Assembly: GCA_018714445.1 (NCBI GenBank)
Contig: DVNK01000050.1
Location: 36,719-100,718 of the forward strand
DNA: 64,000 nucleotides
Reading direction: 5' to 3'
Source: Candidatus Fimadaptatus faecigallinarum
GTDB lineage: Bacteria > Bacillota > Clostridia > Christensenellales > Aristaeellaceae
Shown here in pieces: positions 25,238-34,675 of this stretch (the stretch's first letter is position 1; each line of letters starts with the position of its first letter). Position numbers and translations under genes: made by a program. The notes below the pieces were generated by a model. The model did not search any database, was not told where the DNA came from, and worked only from the letters and a program-made list of their open reading frames with translations.

Positions 25238-27748
25238 TTAGAGCACAAATGTTATTACACAAAACACAGCTGCGCCGGCAAATAGCATCAGCAACGCTAT
25301 CAGCGCGAGCGTATCGCCGCTGATACCGCGGGCCTGTTGCGCGGGGGCGTAGCTGCTGGACTTATATCGGGCAATCGTATCGCTGAAGCGACGGCCGCTT
25401 ATGGGCAGTATGTCCTGACCTCCGTCGTCATCGTCGGATTCGTAATCATAACTGCGGCTGCGGCGTGAGCATCTTGAATCGCCCTCGCGCTCGCCCCGAG
25501 CGGAGCTGCGCGGTGCAAGGCGCGCGTCGTATTCGCGGCTGTGGGCGCGATAGCGCGCTTCATCGTCGGAGCGGCGGCGCTCGTGCTGCGTTTCAGCGGC
25601 GCGGTTGCGCTGGCGCGTCTGGTGCTGGGTGCGCTCTCGAGTGCGGCGGGATTCATCGTGCATCGGTTCTGCCTCGGCGTCCTCGGGCGCTTCAGCTTCG
25701 TCCGCGTCATCTGCGCGGCGACTTGCGGAGTCGTGGCGAGGCTCGCGCGGACGCTCGGTTTGGCGGCTCATCGTGGTGCGGAGCGAACTTTCGGCGCGCT
25801 GTCCTGATATAGAAAGCGCCTCATTGAGCATGTCGACCGGCATTAGATCGACGCGCGTGCTTATCTGCTGCCAGTATTCGCGCTCCAGACCTTCGCCGGC
25901 GGCGTCCAGACGATCCAGCACGTCGTCCAACTCGTTCAGGTTCCACTCGCCGCGCGAATCAAAGCGCAGCGCGGCAAGCGTCGTAATGATGACTACGGAC
26001 TCGCTCATCTGCGCGCGCTCGAGTCCGCCGTCGCACAGCGCCGCGAAGTAGCGTCGGCCAAAGCGCAAGAACGCGTCTCGCTTTGCGGGTTCCATCGGTG
26101 AGAGCAGTTTGAGCACGCCCTGCATCACGCTGCCGCCCCACTCGCCATATCCGCTCATCAGTCGGCCCCACAGGCATACTGCGCGCTGGTTGTCAGTCAC
26201 CTGACCATCCCACTGGCGCACATATGAATAGGCGTAGTCCAGCGCGTCGTATGTGCGCTCGTCGTACTCGTCGAATTCGTTGAAGTCTATTCGCTCAATC
26301 AGCTCGCTCAGCAGCGGGTCAAATGCGCCCTCGTTGAGCGCCGGCTCATCGCGCATCAGCGCCTCGAGCGCGTCGCGCACGTCCAGCAGCGCTTCTGCGG
26401 TTGCCTTGGGCGTTGCGGCGGACATTTCGCGGTTGGCGGCTTCGGCCATTGCGCCTGTAACCAGCTCTCTCCGGCTGGGCGGCAGGCAGCTCAGCAGCGT
26501 ATTTCGCGCGGCCACCAGACGCGCAGGATATTCTTCAAGCCGGGCACAGTTTTCGGTACCGGGCATGGCTTCGGTCACGAAGCGCTCCAGCGTGCCGGCA
26601 CGCTCGATGTGGCGCAGCGTGCCGCGCAGCGCGCCCGGATAGCCGCTTATAGTGCGGGCAATTTGACTGCTCAACAGGCCTGCGGGCGGCTCGTTGTAAA
26701 GCGAAGCCAGTTCCGCATCGTACAGCTCATACATTGGGTGGCCTATGCGGTGCAGGTAGTCGCTGTACATTAGCGCGTAGCGGAAGTACATGTCCGAGCC
26801 CAGCGTGCGGCGCAGCTTTATGAAGCCCGCCGTAAACCGCCTGAAATCGGCGGAATTGGCGTATCGCAGCGATGCCGACAGCGCCTGCTGAGCGCGTTCC
26901 AGGTCGGCGTTGGTCAGCTTGACGTCGGACGCGGCGTCTCGGGCGTCGACGGCTGGTATGGCTTCGACCGGGTCATCGGCGGCATCGCGGGCCGCGGTCA
27001 CGCGGCTGTATGTGCCGCTGAGCAACGCTTCGGCGCGTTCAAAGTCGCCTTTGGAGGGCTCAACATCCAGATCGCGCGTGGAGTCGGTCAGATATATGTA
27101 TGCGCTGCAGGAGCGGTCGTAATCGTTCATGGTGTAGCCGTTCACGCCATTGCAGGGCTTTTGAGCAACAACGGTTGAATACTCCATGTTGATCGCGACG
27201 TCCAGCGGCAGCGCGCGCAACATGAGTTGCAGCGCCATGAACAGCTTCCGCGACAGATCGCCCGCGGCCATATCGCCGATGATGGCCAGCGGAAAGCGCC
27301 CGGTGCGCAGCGCGCAGACCACCTCGGCCAGCACGTTCACATCCGGGAACAGCGCGCGCACCGCGCCTGCAAACTCGTCGGGCGCGGCGGAAGAATTGAG
27401 TTGAGCTATGTCCAGCGGCGGCAGAGCGAACGTGCTGTCCAACCATGGGGCGTCATCAAAGAACAGCCCGTTGCCCAGAGGGCCGCGCATGTACAATCCC
27501 TTTAGCTCGTCAAGCGTTGAAAAGTAAACGCTGTCCACTATCGTGCGGCCATTACATGGATACGTCTTGCTCAGTACTGCGCCCTCGAGCAGGCGGCGCT
27601 GCGAATACGCGGCACAGCGCCCGCGCGCGGCCAGCTCTATTGCCAGCGCGTCCAGCGCCGAGTGGGGCGGCTTGCGATAGATTGCGCGGCCTACACCCAG
27701 CAGGCGCGCGCCATGTTCATCATGCGTCGTTACGTGCCGCACTATCAT
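25238..27748 (-). CDS. Large tail-anchored protein of unknown function
   Basis: An 836-residue protein I do not recognise. The N-terminal 200 residues look globular (LLGVGRAIYRKPPHSALDAL, then NGLFFDDAPW); the middle 400 residues are helical and Asp/Glu/Arg-rich; about 655-775 is a highly charged Arg/Asp/Glu/His low-complexity linker; and the last 25 residues are a single hydrophobic segment (LALIALLMLFAGAAVFCVI) followed by four residues, so it is probably a C-tail-anchored membrane protein with its bulk in the cytoplasm. The N-terminal part is distantly reminiscent of GTPase-associated (GAP1-N-like) proteins, but I would not claim it. ATG at 27748 fits the GGAGG spacing better than GTG at 27757. 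It sits between rpsT and gpr. Confidence 0.8.
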   Translation of the reverse strand: MIVRHVTTHDEHGARLLGVGRAIYRKPPHSALDALAIELAARGRCAAYSQRRLLEGAVLSKTYPCNGRTIVDSVYFSTLDELKGLYMRGPLGNGLFFDDAPWLDSTFALPPLDIAQLNSSAAPDEFAGAVRALFPDVNVLAEVVCALRTGRFPLAIIGDMAAGDLSRKLFMALQLMLRALPLDVAINMEYSTVVAQKPCNGVNGYTMNDYDRSCSAYIYLTDSTRDLDVEPSKGDFERAEALLSGTYSRVTAARDAADDPVEAIPAVDARDAASDVKLTNADLERAQQALSASLRYANSADFRRFTAGFIKLRRTLGSDMYFRYALMYSDYLHRIGHPMYELYDAELASLYNEPPAGLLSSQIARTISGYPGALRGTLRHIERAGTLERFVTEAMPGTENCARLEEYPARLVAARNTLLSCLPPSRRELVTGAMAEAANREMSAATPKATAEALLDVRDALEALMRDEPALNEGAFDPLLSELIERIDFNEFDEYDERTYDALDYAYSYVRQWDGQVTDNQRAVCLWGRLMSGYGEWGGSVMQGVLKLLSPMEPAKRDAFLRFGRRYFAALCDGGLERAQMSESVVIITTLAALRFDSRGEWNLNELDDVLDRLDAAGEGLEREYWQQISTRVDLMPVDMLNEALSISGQRAESSLRTTMSRQTERPREPRHDSASRRADDADEAEAPEDAEAEPMHDESRRTRERTQHQTRQRNRAAETQHERRRSDDEARYRAHSREYDARLAPRSSARGEREGDSRCSRRSRSYDYESDDDDGGQDILPISGRRFSDTIARYKSSSYAPAQQARGISGDTLALIALLMLFAGAAVFCVITFVL

Positions 27749-27859
27749 TCGTGTCACCTCCCGCCGTTGCGGCGTTCAATCGTGTGGTAAATTTACTGGC
27801 GGCGCGTATGGCCGCCCGAATGGTAATTAACTGCATATCGAAATTATAGACGCCCCATG

Positions 27860-28984
27860 TCAAATTGTCAACCACCTAAGCTCTTCTTCAGAGAGCGATG
27901 GATGAAGCGCAAGATTTATCGCCTCTGAGAGCAGGCGCGCAGAGCGCTCTATCAGCGAATCGATTTCGCGCGGTGTGACTATAAGCCCGTCAAGCGCGTC
28001 ACTCAGCCGGTCGGCGTCGCGCTGAGCGTCAGCCTCACGCTGACTGTCGGCGCAATGCTGAGCGCTTGCGCTATTATGCGCGTTGACTTCGACTCGATTA
28101 TAGGCGTCTTGGCGCGTGCGGGCGTCATCTCGCTCATCCGCGTGAGCTTCATGTGGAGTGTCCGCGCTATGCTGCGAGTCGGACTCGTGAGCAGCAGTTC
28201 GGTAATGGGCGTTGCGCTCAGAGCTGACGTCGCGTCCATGTTGTGCGCAGTGTTGCGTCGCAGTGCCCCAGCCAAACCGGTCGCAGACATCGCGCACTAT
28301 CGTCGCGGCGTATACTACCATGGGTACGCCTATCGCCAGTACCGGCACACCCAGCGAATCCCGGCTCAGCTCAGCGCGGTGATTGCCCACGCCCGAACCG
28401 GGTTGTATGCCGGAATCGCTGAGCTGGACGGTTGAGGCGATGCGCGTGAAGTCGCGCGCGCACAGCGCATCGACGGCGATTATCAGTTCCGGGTGGAGTT
28501 CGCGCACCAGTCCCTTTACAGCCTCGCCGGCTTCTATACCGGTCGAGCCATATACGCCGGGCGCGGCGGTCATAACTCGGCGCAGTCCGCTCAGGCCCAC
28601 GCTGTCCAGCAGTGCGCGCGTGCCCAGCACCATGTCGGCGGTGCGTGGCCCGAGCGCGTCGGGGGTGACCTGGCGGTTGCCCAGGCCCAGTACCAGCACG
28701 CCGCCGGGCGCGTCCTCCGGCGGCAGGTATGGCCGCAATTCTGATATCAACATGTCGCGCAATGTGCTGCGCGCGGGATCGCCCTCGTCCAATACGTCGG
28801 AATAGAGCGTCGAGTAGGTGCCTTTGCGGCGCCCGGTCTCGCGTTCGCCGCGTTCGTCGAGAACGTCTACGCGCACGCGGGTGACGCCCTGGTTTTCATC
28901 GCGGCTGACGCGCACGCCCGGCGCTTCGCCGCCTGTGGCCACGCGGCCGGATTCTATCGCAAGGTCTGTGTAATATCCGTTCAT
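27860..28984 (-). CDS. gpr: Germination protease GPR
   Basis: Aspartic-type protease that degrades small acid-soluble spore proteins during germination; made in the forespore as a zymogen. Hallmarks: GNRQVTPDALGP with Asp109, APGVYGSTGIE, VDALCARD with Asp172, and DSGIQPGSGVGNHR. 374 residues. Residues about 241-330 are an unusual His/Ala/Asp/Arg-rich low-complexity insertion between the catalytic core and the conserved C-terminal helix (VTPREIDSLIERSARLL). Start ATG behind TTAGGAGG. It is divergent from spoIIP. Confidence 0.95.
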   Translation of the reverse strand: MNGYYTDLAIESGRVATGGEAPGVRVSRDENQGVTRVRVDVLDERGERETGRRKGTYSTLYSDVLDEGDPARSTLRDMLISELRPYLPPEDAPGGVLVLGLGNRQVTPDALGPRTADMVLGTRALLDSVGLSGLRRVMTAAPGVYGSTGIEAGEAVKGLVRELHPELIIAVDALCARDFTRIASTVQLSDSGIQPGSGVGNHRAELSRDSLGVPVLAIGVPMVVYAATIVRDVCDRFGWGTATQHCAQHGRDVSSERNAHYRTAAHESDSQHSADTPHEAHADERDDARTRQDAYNRVEVNAHNSASAQHCADSQREADAQRDADRLSDALDGLIVTPREIDSLIERSARLLSEAINLALHPSLSEEELRWLTI

Positions 28985-29121
28985 GTGCCAAACACCTCCT
29001 AAATGTCATGAGCTCATTATGTCCATATGGCGGCGGTTTTAGCAGCACATGAGGGCGGGCGGATGGACTTGCGCGGCTAAAGGCACACCTGCGCGCAGCC
29101 TGTGCGAGTTGATCCATACGC

Positions 29122-29151
29122 GCATAACCTGCGCCCAAAACGCATACGCAT
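29122..29151 (+). promoter_or_regulatory. Possible sigma-E promoter for spoIIP
   Basis: GCATAAC at 29122-29128 and CATACGCAT at 29143-29151, 14 bases apart, resemble a mother-cell sigma-E promoter. spoIIP is a sigma-E gene in Bacillus. The match is partial. Confidence 0.3.
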
Positions 29152-29182
29152 TAGCAATGACACGGCATGGGGGAGGAAGCGT

Positions 29183-30334
29183 ATGGTCAGGATAAAGGTG
29201 GTTAAAAAGTCGCAGCTGGTCAGCGGCGTGTTGATAGCGCTGGCGGTGCTGGCAGTGCTGATATGCGGATGGCTGATGTGGCGCGGCGCTGCGGATAATG
29301 GCGCTGCGGGCGTGCTGAGCGTACAGACGGCGCAGGCGGACGGCTTAAATCGCATGTATGTGGAGGCGGCGGACGGCGCAGGCGGCGATTCGTCCGCCGT
29401 CGCCTGTCTGAGCGCGTGCGGCGCGAGCGCGGCAGAGGATGCGGTATACGTGGTTGAAGTCGACTTGAGCGGCACGCCGTCGCCGGATGCGCTCAATGAC
29501 GCAGGCGAAATGGGCCCGGGCGCTACATTGAGCGCGGACGAGCTCATGCCTGAGGTGGAGTCCACGCCTGCCAATGAAACCATGTCGCCGTACGAGCCCA
29601 CGTCGTATGGAAGCGCGCCCACGCTTGCGCAGATACTTGCATCGGGGTTGAGCACCTCGACCAGCATGTCGGGCCAGCCGCTTGCGGGTCGGAGCATATT
29701 CATATACCACACCCATACGCATGAGTCATATTTAAAGCAGCCCGAGGACGACTATGTTGAAATAAGCGCCTATCGCACCGGCGACAGTGATTATTCAATA
29801 GTGCGCGTAGGCGAGGAATTGACGCGGCAACTCGAAGCGCTGGGCGCGACGGTCACGCATGATACCACCGATTATGAGCAGGATGCGCTGTCCACATCGT
29901 ATAATCGCTCGCTGCTGACGCTGGAGCAATTGCGCGGTGAAGGCCGCACGTTTGACCTGTGGATAGACATGCATCGCGACGCGTATTCGGAGAGCGGCAG
30001 CGGCGATCCGTTTGCGGCTACGGTGAATGGCGTACAGGTTGCGCGCCTTATGGTATTGCTGGGCACGGGCGAGGGCACATCGGGCGGCGAGGCGTTCGAC
30101 GTGAAGCCTGACTTTGAGCGCAACCTGGTATGGGGCCAGCGATTGACCGAGGCGCTGGAGCAGGTAGCTCCGGGCATAACCCGGCCGCTGATGGTAAAGA
30201 CCGGCCGCTACAATCAGCACATATCCGAACGCTGTCTGCTGATCGAGGTGGGACATAATCGCAACACGCTTGAGCAGGCGCTGGGTTCGATGCCTTATCT
30301 TGCACAGGCGATAGCGCTTACGCTCGCGCAGTGA
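29183..30334 (+). CDS. spoIIP: Stage II sporulation protein P (cell wall hydrolase)
   Basis: SpoIIP is the amidase/endopeptidase that, with SpoIID and SpoIIM, thins septal peptidoglycan and drives forespore engulfment. The 383-residue protein has a short basic N-terminus, one membrane anchor (about 12-32), a low-complexity linker, and the catalytic domain with IYHTHTHESY, DMHRDA, VWGQRLTEAL and IEVGHNRNT as likely zinc and catalytic residues. The start at 29183 is preferred for GGGAGGAA; the longer frame from 29102 has no ribosome site. Divergent to gpr. Confidence 0.93.
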   Translation: MVRIKVVKKSQLVSGVLIALAVLAVLICGWLMWRGAADNGAAGVLSVQTAQADGLNRMYVEAADGAGGDSSAVACLSACGASAAEDAVYVVEVDLSGTPSPDALNDAGEMGPGATLSADELMPEVESTPANETMSPYEPTSYGSAPTLAQILASGLSTSTSMSGQPLAGRSIFIYHTHTHESYLKQPEDDYVEISAYRTGDSDYSIVRVGEELTRQLEALGATVTHDTTDYEQDALSTSYNRSLLTLEQLRGEGRTFDLWIDMHRDAYSESGSGDPFAATVNGVQVARLMVLLGTGEGTSGGEAFDVKPDFERNLVWGQRLTEALEQVAPGITRPLMVKTGRYNQHISERCLLIEVGHNRNTLEQALGSMPYLAQAIALTLAQ

Positions 30335-30600
30335 GGTCGGTTTAAGCGCTTGAACCATGTGCTCCGGCCGGAAAACGAATGAGGCGGCAAGTGCGCTCGA
30401 ATCGTCCGGGCGCCGAGACTGAAAATTTACTGGCGTACCGCATAACGACGGGCTGCATGCGTATATATTATAGAGTTGACGGTGTGATTCCAGAAAATAC
30501 AGCCGGCAAATACCGCGCGGCGAATTTACCAATGCGACGGTACAAGGCGGCTGCGCGTTCATGTGCACAAATGTATACCACAAAATCCACACTAACGCGA
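30335..30600. other. Gap between spoIIP and murI promoter
   Basis: No supportable gene. An 18-bp near-palindrome GGTTTAAGCGCTTGAACC occurs at 30339-30356, five bases after the spoIIP stop. It may be a weak terminator or protein site. Confidence 0.4.
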
Positions 30601-30629
30601 TTGACATGCGCAGCGAATTGCGTTATGAT
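30601..30629 (+). promoter_or_regulatory. murI promoter
   Basis: TTGACA (30601-30606), 17-base spacer, TATGAT (30624-30629). Confidence 0.8.
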
Positions 30630-30694
30630 AGTGGCATTGGCCGGAGCGCGTCGCGCGCCGGTGCAGCTATATGCATATGTAAGAGGCGGTTTGA

Positions 30695-31492
30695 GTGAGT
30701 AACGCGTTTGAGGGAGCGCCCAATGCGCCGGATGCACGCCGCGATGCGCCAGTGGGCGTGTTTGACAGCGGTGTGGGAGGCATATCGGTGCTGCGTGAGC
30801 TTAGGACACTGCTGCCGGGTGAGAATTTCATATACTATGGCGACAGCGCGAATGCGCCCTATGGCGAAAAGCGCGCGGACGAGATACGCGAGCTGGCGTG
30901 GGGCGTAGTAGAGCGGCTGCTTGCGCGCGACATAAAGGCGCTGGTGATAGCGTGCAATACGGCCACGGCAGCCGCGGCGGCGCTGATCCGGGAACGGCTG
31001 GACATGCCCGTGGTGGCGATGGAGCCGGCGCTCAAGCCGGCCAGCGCATGTACGCATGGCGGCAAGGTATTGGTATTGGCTACGCCGCTTACGCTGAAGC
31101 TGGACAAGTTCCGCCATCTGATGGAGCTGTATGGCCAGGACGCGTTGCCGATGCCGTGCCCGGGATTGATGGAACTGGTAGAGCGGGGCATTGTGGCCGG
31201 TCCGGAGATGGATGGATATCTCGCGGATGTGCGCGCCCGGGTAGCGGGCGAGCGCGTGGACGCGGTGGTACTGGGCTGTACGCACTATGTATTTTTGCGG
31301 AGCGCGATAGAGCGGGCGTTTCCTCAGGCGCAGGTAGTCGATGGCAATGCGGGCACCGCGCGTCAACTGGAGCGGCTTTTACAGGCGCGCGGATTGCTGC
31401 GCGGCGGTACGCAGGGCGGCGTGGAACTGCTGACCAGCGGGCCGGAGAGCGAACTGGCGCTGATGCGCAAACTGCTGGAGCTGCCTTGCTGA
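30695..31492 (+). CDS. murI: Glutamate racemase
   Basis: Makes D-glutamate for peptidoglycan by cofactor-free racemisation with two cysteines. The 265-residue protein has GVFDSGVGG, YYGDSANAPYG, catalytic Cys in IACNTATA, and catalytic Cys in LGCTHY. Starts with GTG behind GAGGCGG. Confidence 0.96.
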   Translation: MSNAFEGAPNAPDARRDAPVGVFDSGVGGISVLRELRTLLPGENFIYYGDSANAPYGEKRADEIRELAWGVVERLLARDIKALVIACNTATAAAAALIRERLDMPVVAMEPALKPASACTHGGKVLVLATPLTLKLDKFRHLMELYGQDALPMPCPGLMELVERGIVAGPEMDGYLADVRARVAGERVDAVVLGCTHYVFLRSAIERAFPQAQVVDGNAGTARQLERLLQARGLLRGGTQGGVELLTSGPESELALMRKLLELPC

Positions 31493-31513
31493 GCAGGTGC
31501 GCTCCGGTATACT
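31486..31513 (+). promoter_or_regulatory. Candidate nrdJ promoter and 200-base leader
   Basis: TTGCTG (31486-31491), 16-base spacer, TATACT (31508-31513), overlapping the murI stop. A roughly 200-base leader follows to nrdJ. I see no cobalamin-riboswitch core, no NrdR boxes and no terminator in it. Confidence 0.5.
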
Positions 31514-31719
31514 ATGGCTTTTGCGCCGGGGAGGCAGGCTGCTGCGGTAGACGCGTGGTCGGGCAGCGACGGCGTTTGAGCGATACGGTATTGGTTATTA
31601 ATGTACATAGCGGCGCGATGCGTGGCGGGGCAAGTGTGGCGGGAGCCGGCTGCTCCGCTGCGCGCGCGTTCGGGCTGTGCCCGGAGGCGGCGGGCCGTTA
31701 AGTTTCAGGAGGTTAATGT

Positions 31720-34017
31720 ATGAGGGATGTAGTATTGAGCGACAATGCGGTGCGCGTGTTGGAGCGCAGGTACCTGGCGCGGGACGAGCATGGTAATCTG
31801 ACCGAGGATCCCAAGGGCATGTTTGAGCGCGTTGCGCGCGCGGTGGCTGCGGCCGACGCGCACTTTGACGCTGCGGCTGATGTCGACGCGACTGCTGAGA
31901 AGTTCTTTGACGTTATGGCGGGGCTGGAGTTCATGCCCAATTCGCCTACTCTCATGAATGCGGGCCGTCCGCTGGGGCAGCTGTCGGCGTGTTTTGTGCT
32001 GCCGGTGGACGACTCTATGGAGCAGATATTCGATGCGGTAAAGTATGCGGCGCTTATACACAAGTCGGGCGGCGGCACGGGCTTTTCGTTTTCGCGTTTG
32101 CGGCCGGCGGGCGCGGCGGTGCGTTCGACGGGCGGCGTAGCATCGGGGCCGATAAGCTTTATGAAGGTGTTCAACTCTGCGACTGAGGCGGTCAAGCAGG
32201 GCGGCACGCGTCGAGGCGCCAACATGGGCATACTGCGCGTGGACCATCCCGACATAATGAGTTTCATAACCTGCAAACAGGACACCAGTGAGATAACCAA
32301 TTTCAACATATCGGTAGCGCTGACCGAGGATTTCATGCGTGCAGTCGAGGCGGACGAGCAGTATTCGCTGATTGATCCGCACGAGGGCTGCGAGACGGGC
32401 AAGCTGCGCGCGCGTGAGGTGTTTGACAAGATAGTCGAGATGGCGTGGCTCAACGGCGAACCCGGCATAGTGTTCATAGACCGCATGAACCGCGACAACC
32501 CCGTGCCTGCGTTGGGCGCGATTGAGAGCACCAATCCCTGCGGCGAACAGCCGCTGCTGCCGTATGAGAGCTGCAACCTGGGCTCGGTAAACCTGAGCCG
32601 CATGGTGCGCGTGGACGAGCGCACCGGCGAAAAGGCGATAGACTATGCACGCCTGGGCGAAGTAGTCGACCTCGCGGTGCATTTCCTGGACAACGTGATA
32701 GAGATCAATCAGTATCCGCTTGAGCAGATACGCGACATGACGCTCAAGTCGCGCAAGGTGGGTCTGGGCGTTATGGGCTGGGCGGATCTGCTGTTTGAGC
32801 TGGGCGTGTCATATGACAGCGCGCAGGGCGTGGCGCTGGCTGATGAGGTCATGGGCTTCATACACGACCGTGCCTGGGCGGCGTCGCGCGCGCTGGCCAA
32901 GGTGCGCGGGCCGTTCCCGGAGTGGCAGCGCAGCGTGTTCGCGGGCGACGAGCAGCCCCCGCGCAACGCCACAGTGACTACGATTGCGCCCACCGGCACA
33001 ATATCGATATTTGCGGGCGCGTCGTCGGGCGTTGAGCCGCTGTTTGCGCTGGCGTTTGTGCGCAACGTTATGGACAATGACGCCTTGCCCGAGGCCAATG
33101 CGGTATTCGAGCGTGAGTTGAAGGCGCGTGGGCTGTATACGCCGGAGCTGATGCGGCGCGTGGCCGAGCACGGTACCGTGCAGGGCATAACCGAATTGCC
33201 TGAGCAGCTGCGCCGGGTATACGTGACCGCGCACGACATATCGCCCGAGGCGCATGTGCGGATGCAGGCGGCATTCCAGCGCCACACCGATAACGCCGTC
33301 AGCAAGACGGTCAACTTCACTCATGACGCCACGCGCGACGACGTGCGCCAGGCGTATATGCTGGCGTGGAAGCTGGGCCTGAAGGGCATAACGATCTACC
33401 GTGACGGCAGCCGCGACAGCCAGGTGCTCAACATAGGCAAGACCGAGGCGCCCAAGGCCGAGCCGCAGCCCGAGGTCAAGCCCGTGCCGCAGATTGCGCC
33501 CATGCCGCGTCCGCGTCCCGACATGACTATGGGAATAACCGAGAAGGTCAAGATAGGCTGCGGCAACCTGTATGTGACGGTCAATTACGACGAGCAGGGC
33601 ATCTGCGAAGTGTTTACTAACCTGGGCCGCGCGGGCGGGTGTCCGTCGCAGAGCGAGGCGACCAGCCGCCTGGTGTCCACAGCGCTGCGCGCCGGCATGA
33701 AGCCCGAGACGCTCATAGAGCAGCTGCGCGGCATACGGTGCCATTCTACGCTCAGGCAGAAGGGGCTCAAGGTGCTCTCGTGCCCGGACGCGATAGGGCA
33801 GGTGCTGGAGAAGGTCATGCGCATGCGGCGCGAGCAGGGGCTTGACGGATGCCATCTGCCGGGCAGCGTGGGCATAGACGACAAGCGCGTATCCCAGGAG
33901 CGCACGCAGGATAACGTAGTCGATCCGGACGCGCTGTGCCCGGAGTGCGGCAATCCCATGGAGCATGAGGGCGGCTGTGTGATCTGCCGCAAGTGCGGGT
34001 ATTCGCGCTGCAGCTGA
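31720..34017 (+). CDS. nrdJ: Adenosylcobalamin-dependent (class II) ribonucleotide reductase
   Basis: Reduces ribonucleotides to deoxyribonucleotides with a B12-generated thiyl radical, independent of oxygen. The 765-residue protein shows FMPNSPTLMNAG, GQLSACFVLPV with a redox Cys, KSGGGTGFSFSRLRP, NPCGEQPLLPYESCNLG with the radical Cys and its neighbours, and GLKGITIYRDGSR. The C-terminal end has a zinc ribbon CPECGNPMEHEGGCVICRKC, typical of vitamin B12-dependent NrdJ. It follows AGGAGG. Confidence 0.96.
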   Translation: MRDVVLSDNAVRVLERRYLARDEHGNLTEDPKGMFERVARAVAAADAHFDAAADVDATAEKFFDVMAGLEFMPNSPTLMNAGRPLGQLSACFVLPVDDSMEQIFDAVKYAALIHKSGGGTGFSFSRLRPAGAAVRSTGGVASGPISFMKVFNSATEAVKQGGTRRGANMGILRVDHPDIMSFITCKQDTSEITNFNISVALTEDFMRAVEADEQYSLIDPHEGCETGKLRAREVFDKIVEMAWLNGEPGIVFIDRMNRDNPVPALGAIESTNPCGEQPLLPYESCNLGSVNLSRMVRVDERTGEKAIDYARLGEVVDLAVHFLDNVIEINQYPLEQIRDMTLKSRKVGLGVMGWADLLFELGVSYDSAQGVALADEVMGFIHDRAWAASRALAKVRGPFPEWQRSVFAGDEQPPRNATVTTIAPTGTISIFAGASSGVEPLFALAFVRNVMDNDALPEANAVFERELKARGLYTPELMRRVAEHGTVQGITELPEQLRRVYVTAHDISPEAHVRMQAAFQRHTDNAVSKTVNFTHDATRDDVRQAYMLAWKLGLKGITIYRDGSRDSQVLNIGKTEAPKAEPQPEVKPVPQIAPMPRPRPDMTMGITEKVKIGCGNLYVTVNYDEQGICEVFTNLGRAGGCPSQSEATSRLVSTALRAGMKPETLIEQLRGIRCHSTLRQKGLKVLSCPDAIGQVLEKVMRMRREQGLDGCHLPGSVGIDDKRVSQERTQDNVVDPDALCPECGNPMEHEGGCVICRKCGYSRCS

Positions 34018-34023
34018 GATGCG

Positions 34024-34052
34024 TTGACACGGCGGCGCATATGAGGTATATT
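34024..34052 (+). promoter_or_regulatory. Promoter of the C_GCAxxG_C_C gene
   Basis: TTGACA (34024-34029), 17-base spacer, TATATT (34047-34052). Confidence 0.8.
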
Positions 34053-34114
34053 ATCCTTATCAATCAAATGCGGCTGCGTGAGGATATGCGCGGCGCGCGT
34101 GCGGAGGTATACCT

Positions 34115-34573
34115 ATGAAAAAGGACTTAGAGGCGATACTGGATAAGTACATAGCGCTGTTTGACGCGCGCAAGCTCAACTGCGCCGAGACGACGCTCAT
34201 GGTAATGTGCGAGTACATGGGTGTGGACAGCCCGCTTGTGCCGCGGATAGCCACGGCGTTTGGCGGGGGCCTTGCCGGCACGCAGTCGGTGTGCGGCGTA
34301 GTGACCGGCGCGCTGATGGCGGCGGGCATATGCGCGGGGCGCGAGGTGGGCGGCGACCAGGCGCCGGCACGCGAGCTGGGCAGCGAGTTTATAAGCGGCT
34401 TTGTCGCCGAGCGCGGCGCTTTGACGTGCATGGGGCTTACCGGCGTAAACATGCGCGATCCGGTTGCTATGGAGGAATTCCGCGCGCCGGGCGGCGGACA
34501 TGACGTCATCTGCAATAATTGTGTGCGCTGGGCCTGCCGGTATATGGCGGCTAAGATAGATCAGCGCGATTGA
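34115..34573 (+). CDS. C_GCAxxG_C_C family redox protein
   Basis: A 152-residue protein with the spaced cysteines of the C_GCAxxG_C_C family: NCAETT, AGTQSVCGVVTGALMAAG and ICNNCVRWAC. Members are small, probably redox-active or metal-binding proteins, some seen beside oxidoreductases; function unknown. The first motif Cys is in LNCAE and the central motif reads CGVVTG instead of CGALTG. Start ATG behind GGAGG. Own promoter and terminator. Confidence 0.85.
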   Translation: MKKDLEAILDKYIALFDARKLNCAETTLMVMCEYMGVDSPLVPRIATAFGGGLAGTQSVCGVVTGALMAAGICAGREVGGDQAPARELGSEFISGFVAERGALTCMGLTGVNMRDPVAMEEFRAPGGGHDVICNNCVRWACRYMAAKIDQRD

Positions 34574-34603
34574 ATGTTCACAACCGACTAAAACCATATC
34601 GAC

Positions 34604-34645
34604 GTCCCGCGCGGTGGCAGCAAGCCCGCGCGGGACTCACCTTTT
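34604..34645 (+). terminator. Intrinsic terminator
   Basis: Perfect 11-bp stem GTCCCGCGCGG/CCGCGCGGGAC then TCACCTTTT. Confidence 0.85.
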
Positions 34646-34675
34646 GCGCACGAATACAAAAGGAGGGCGCATCTC

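Noticed and set aside
31514..31719. Cobalamin riboswitch before nrdJ
   Set aside because: No B12-box (GCCACTG-type) or other core element seen and no terminator.
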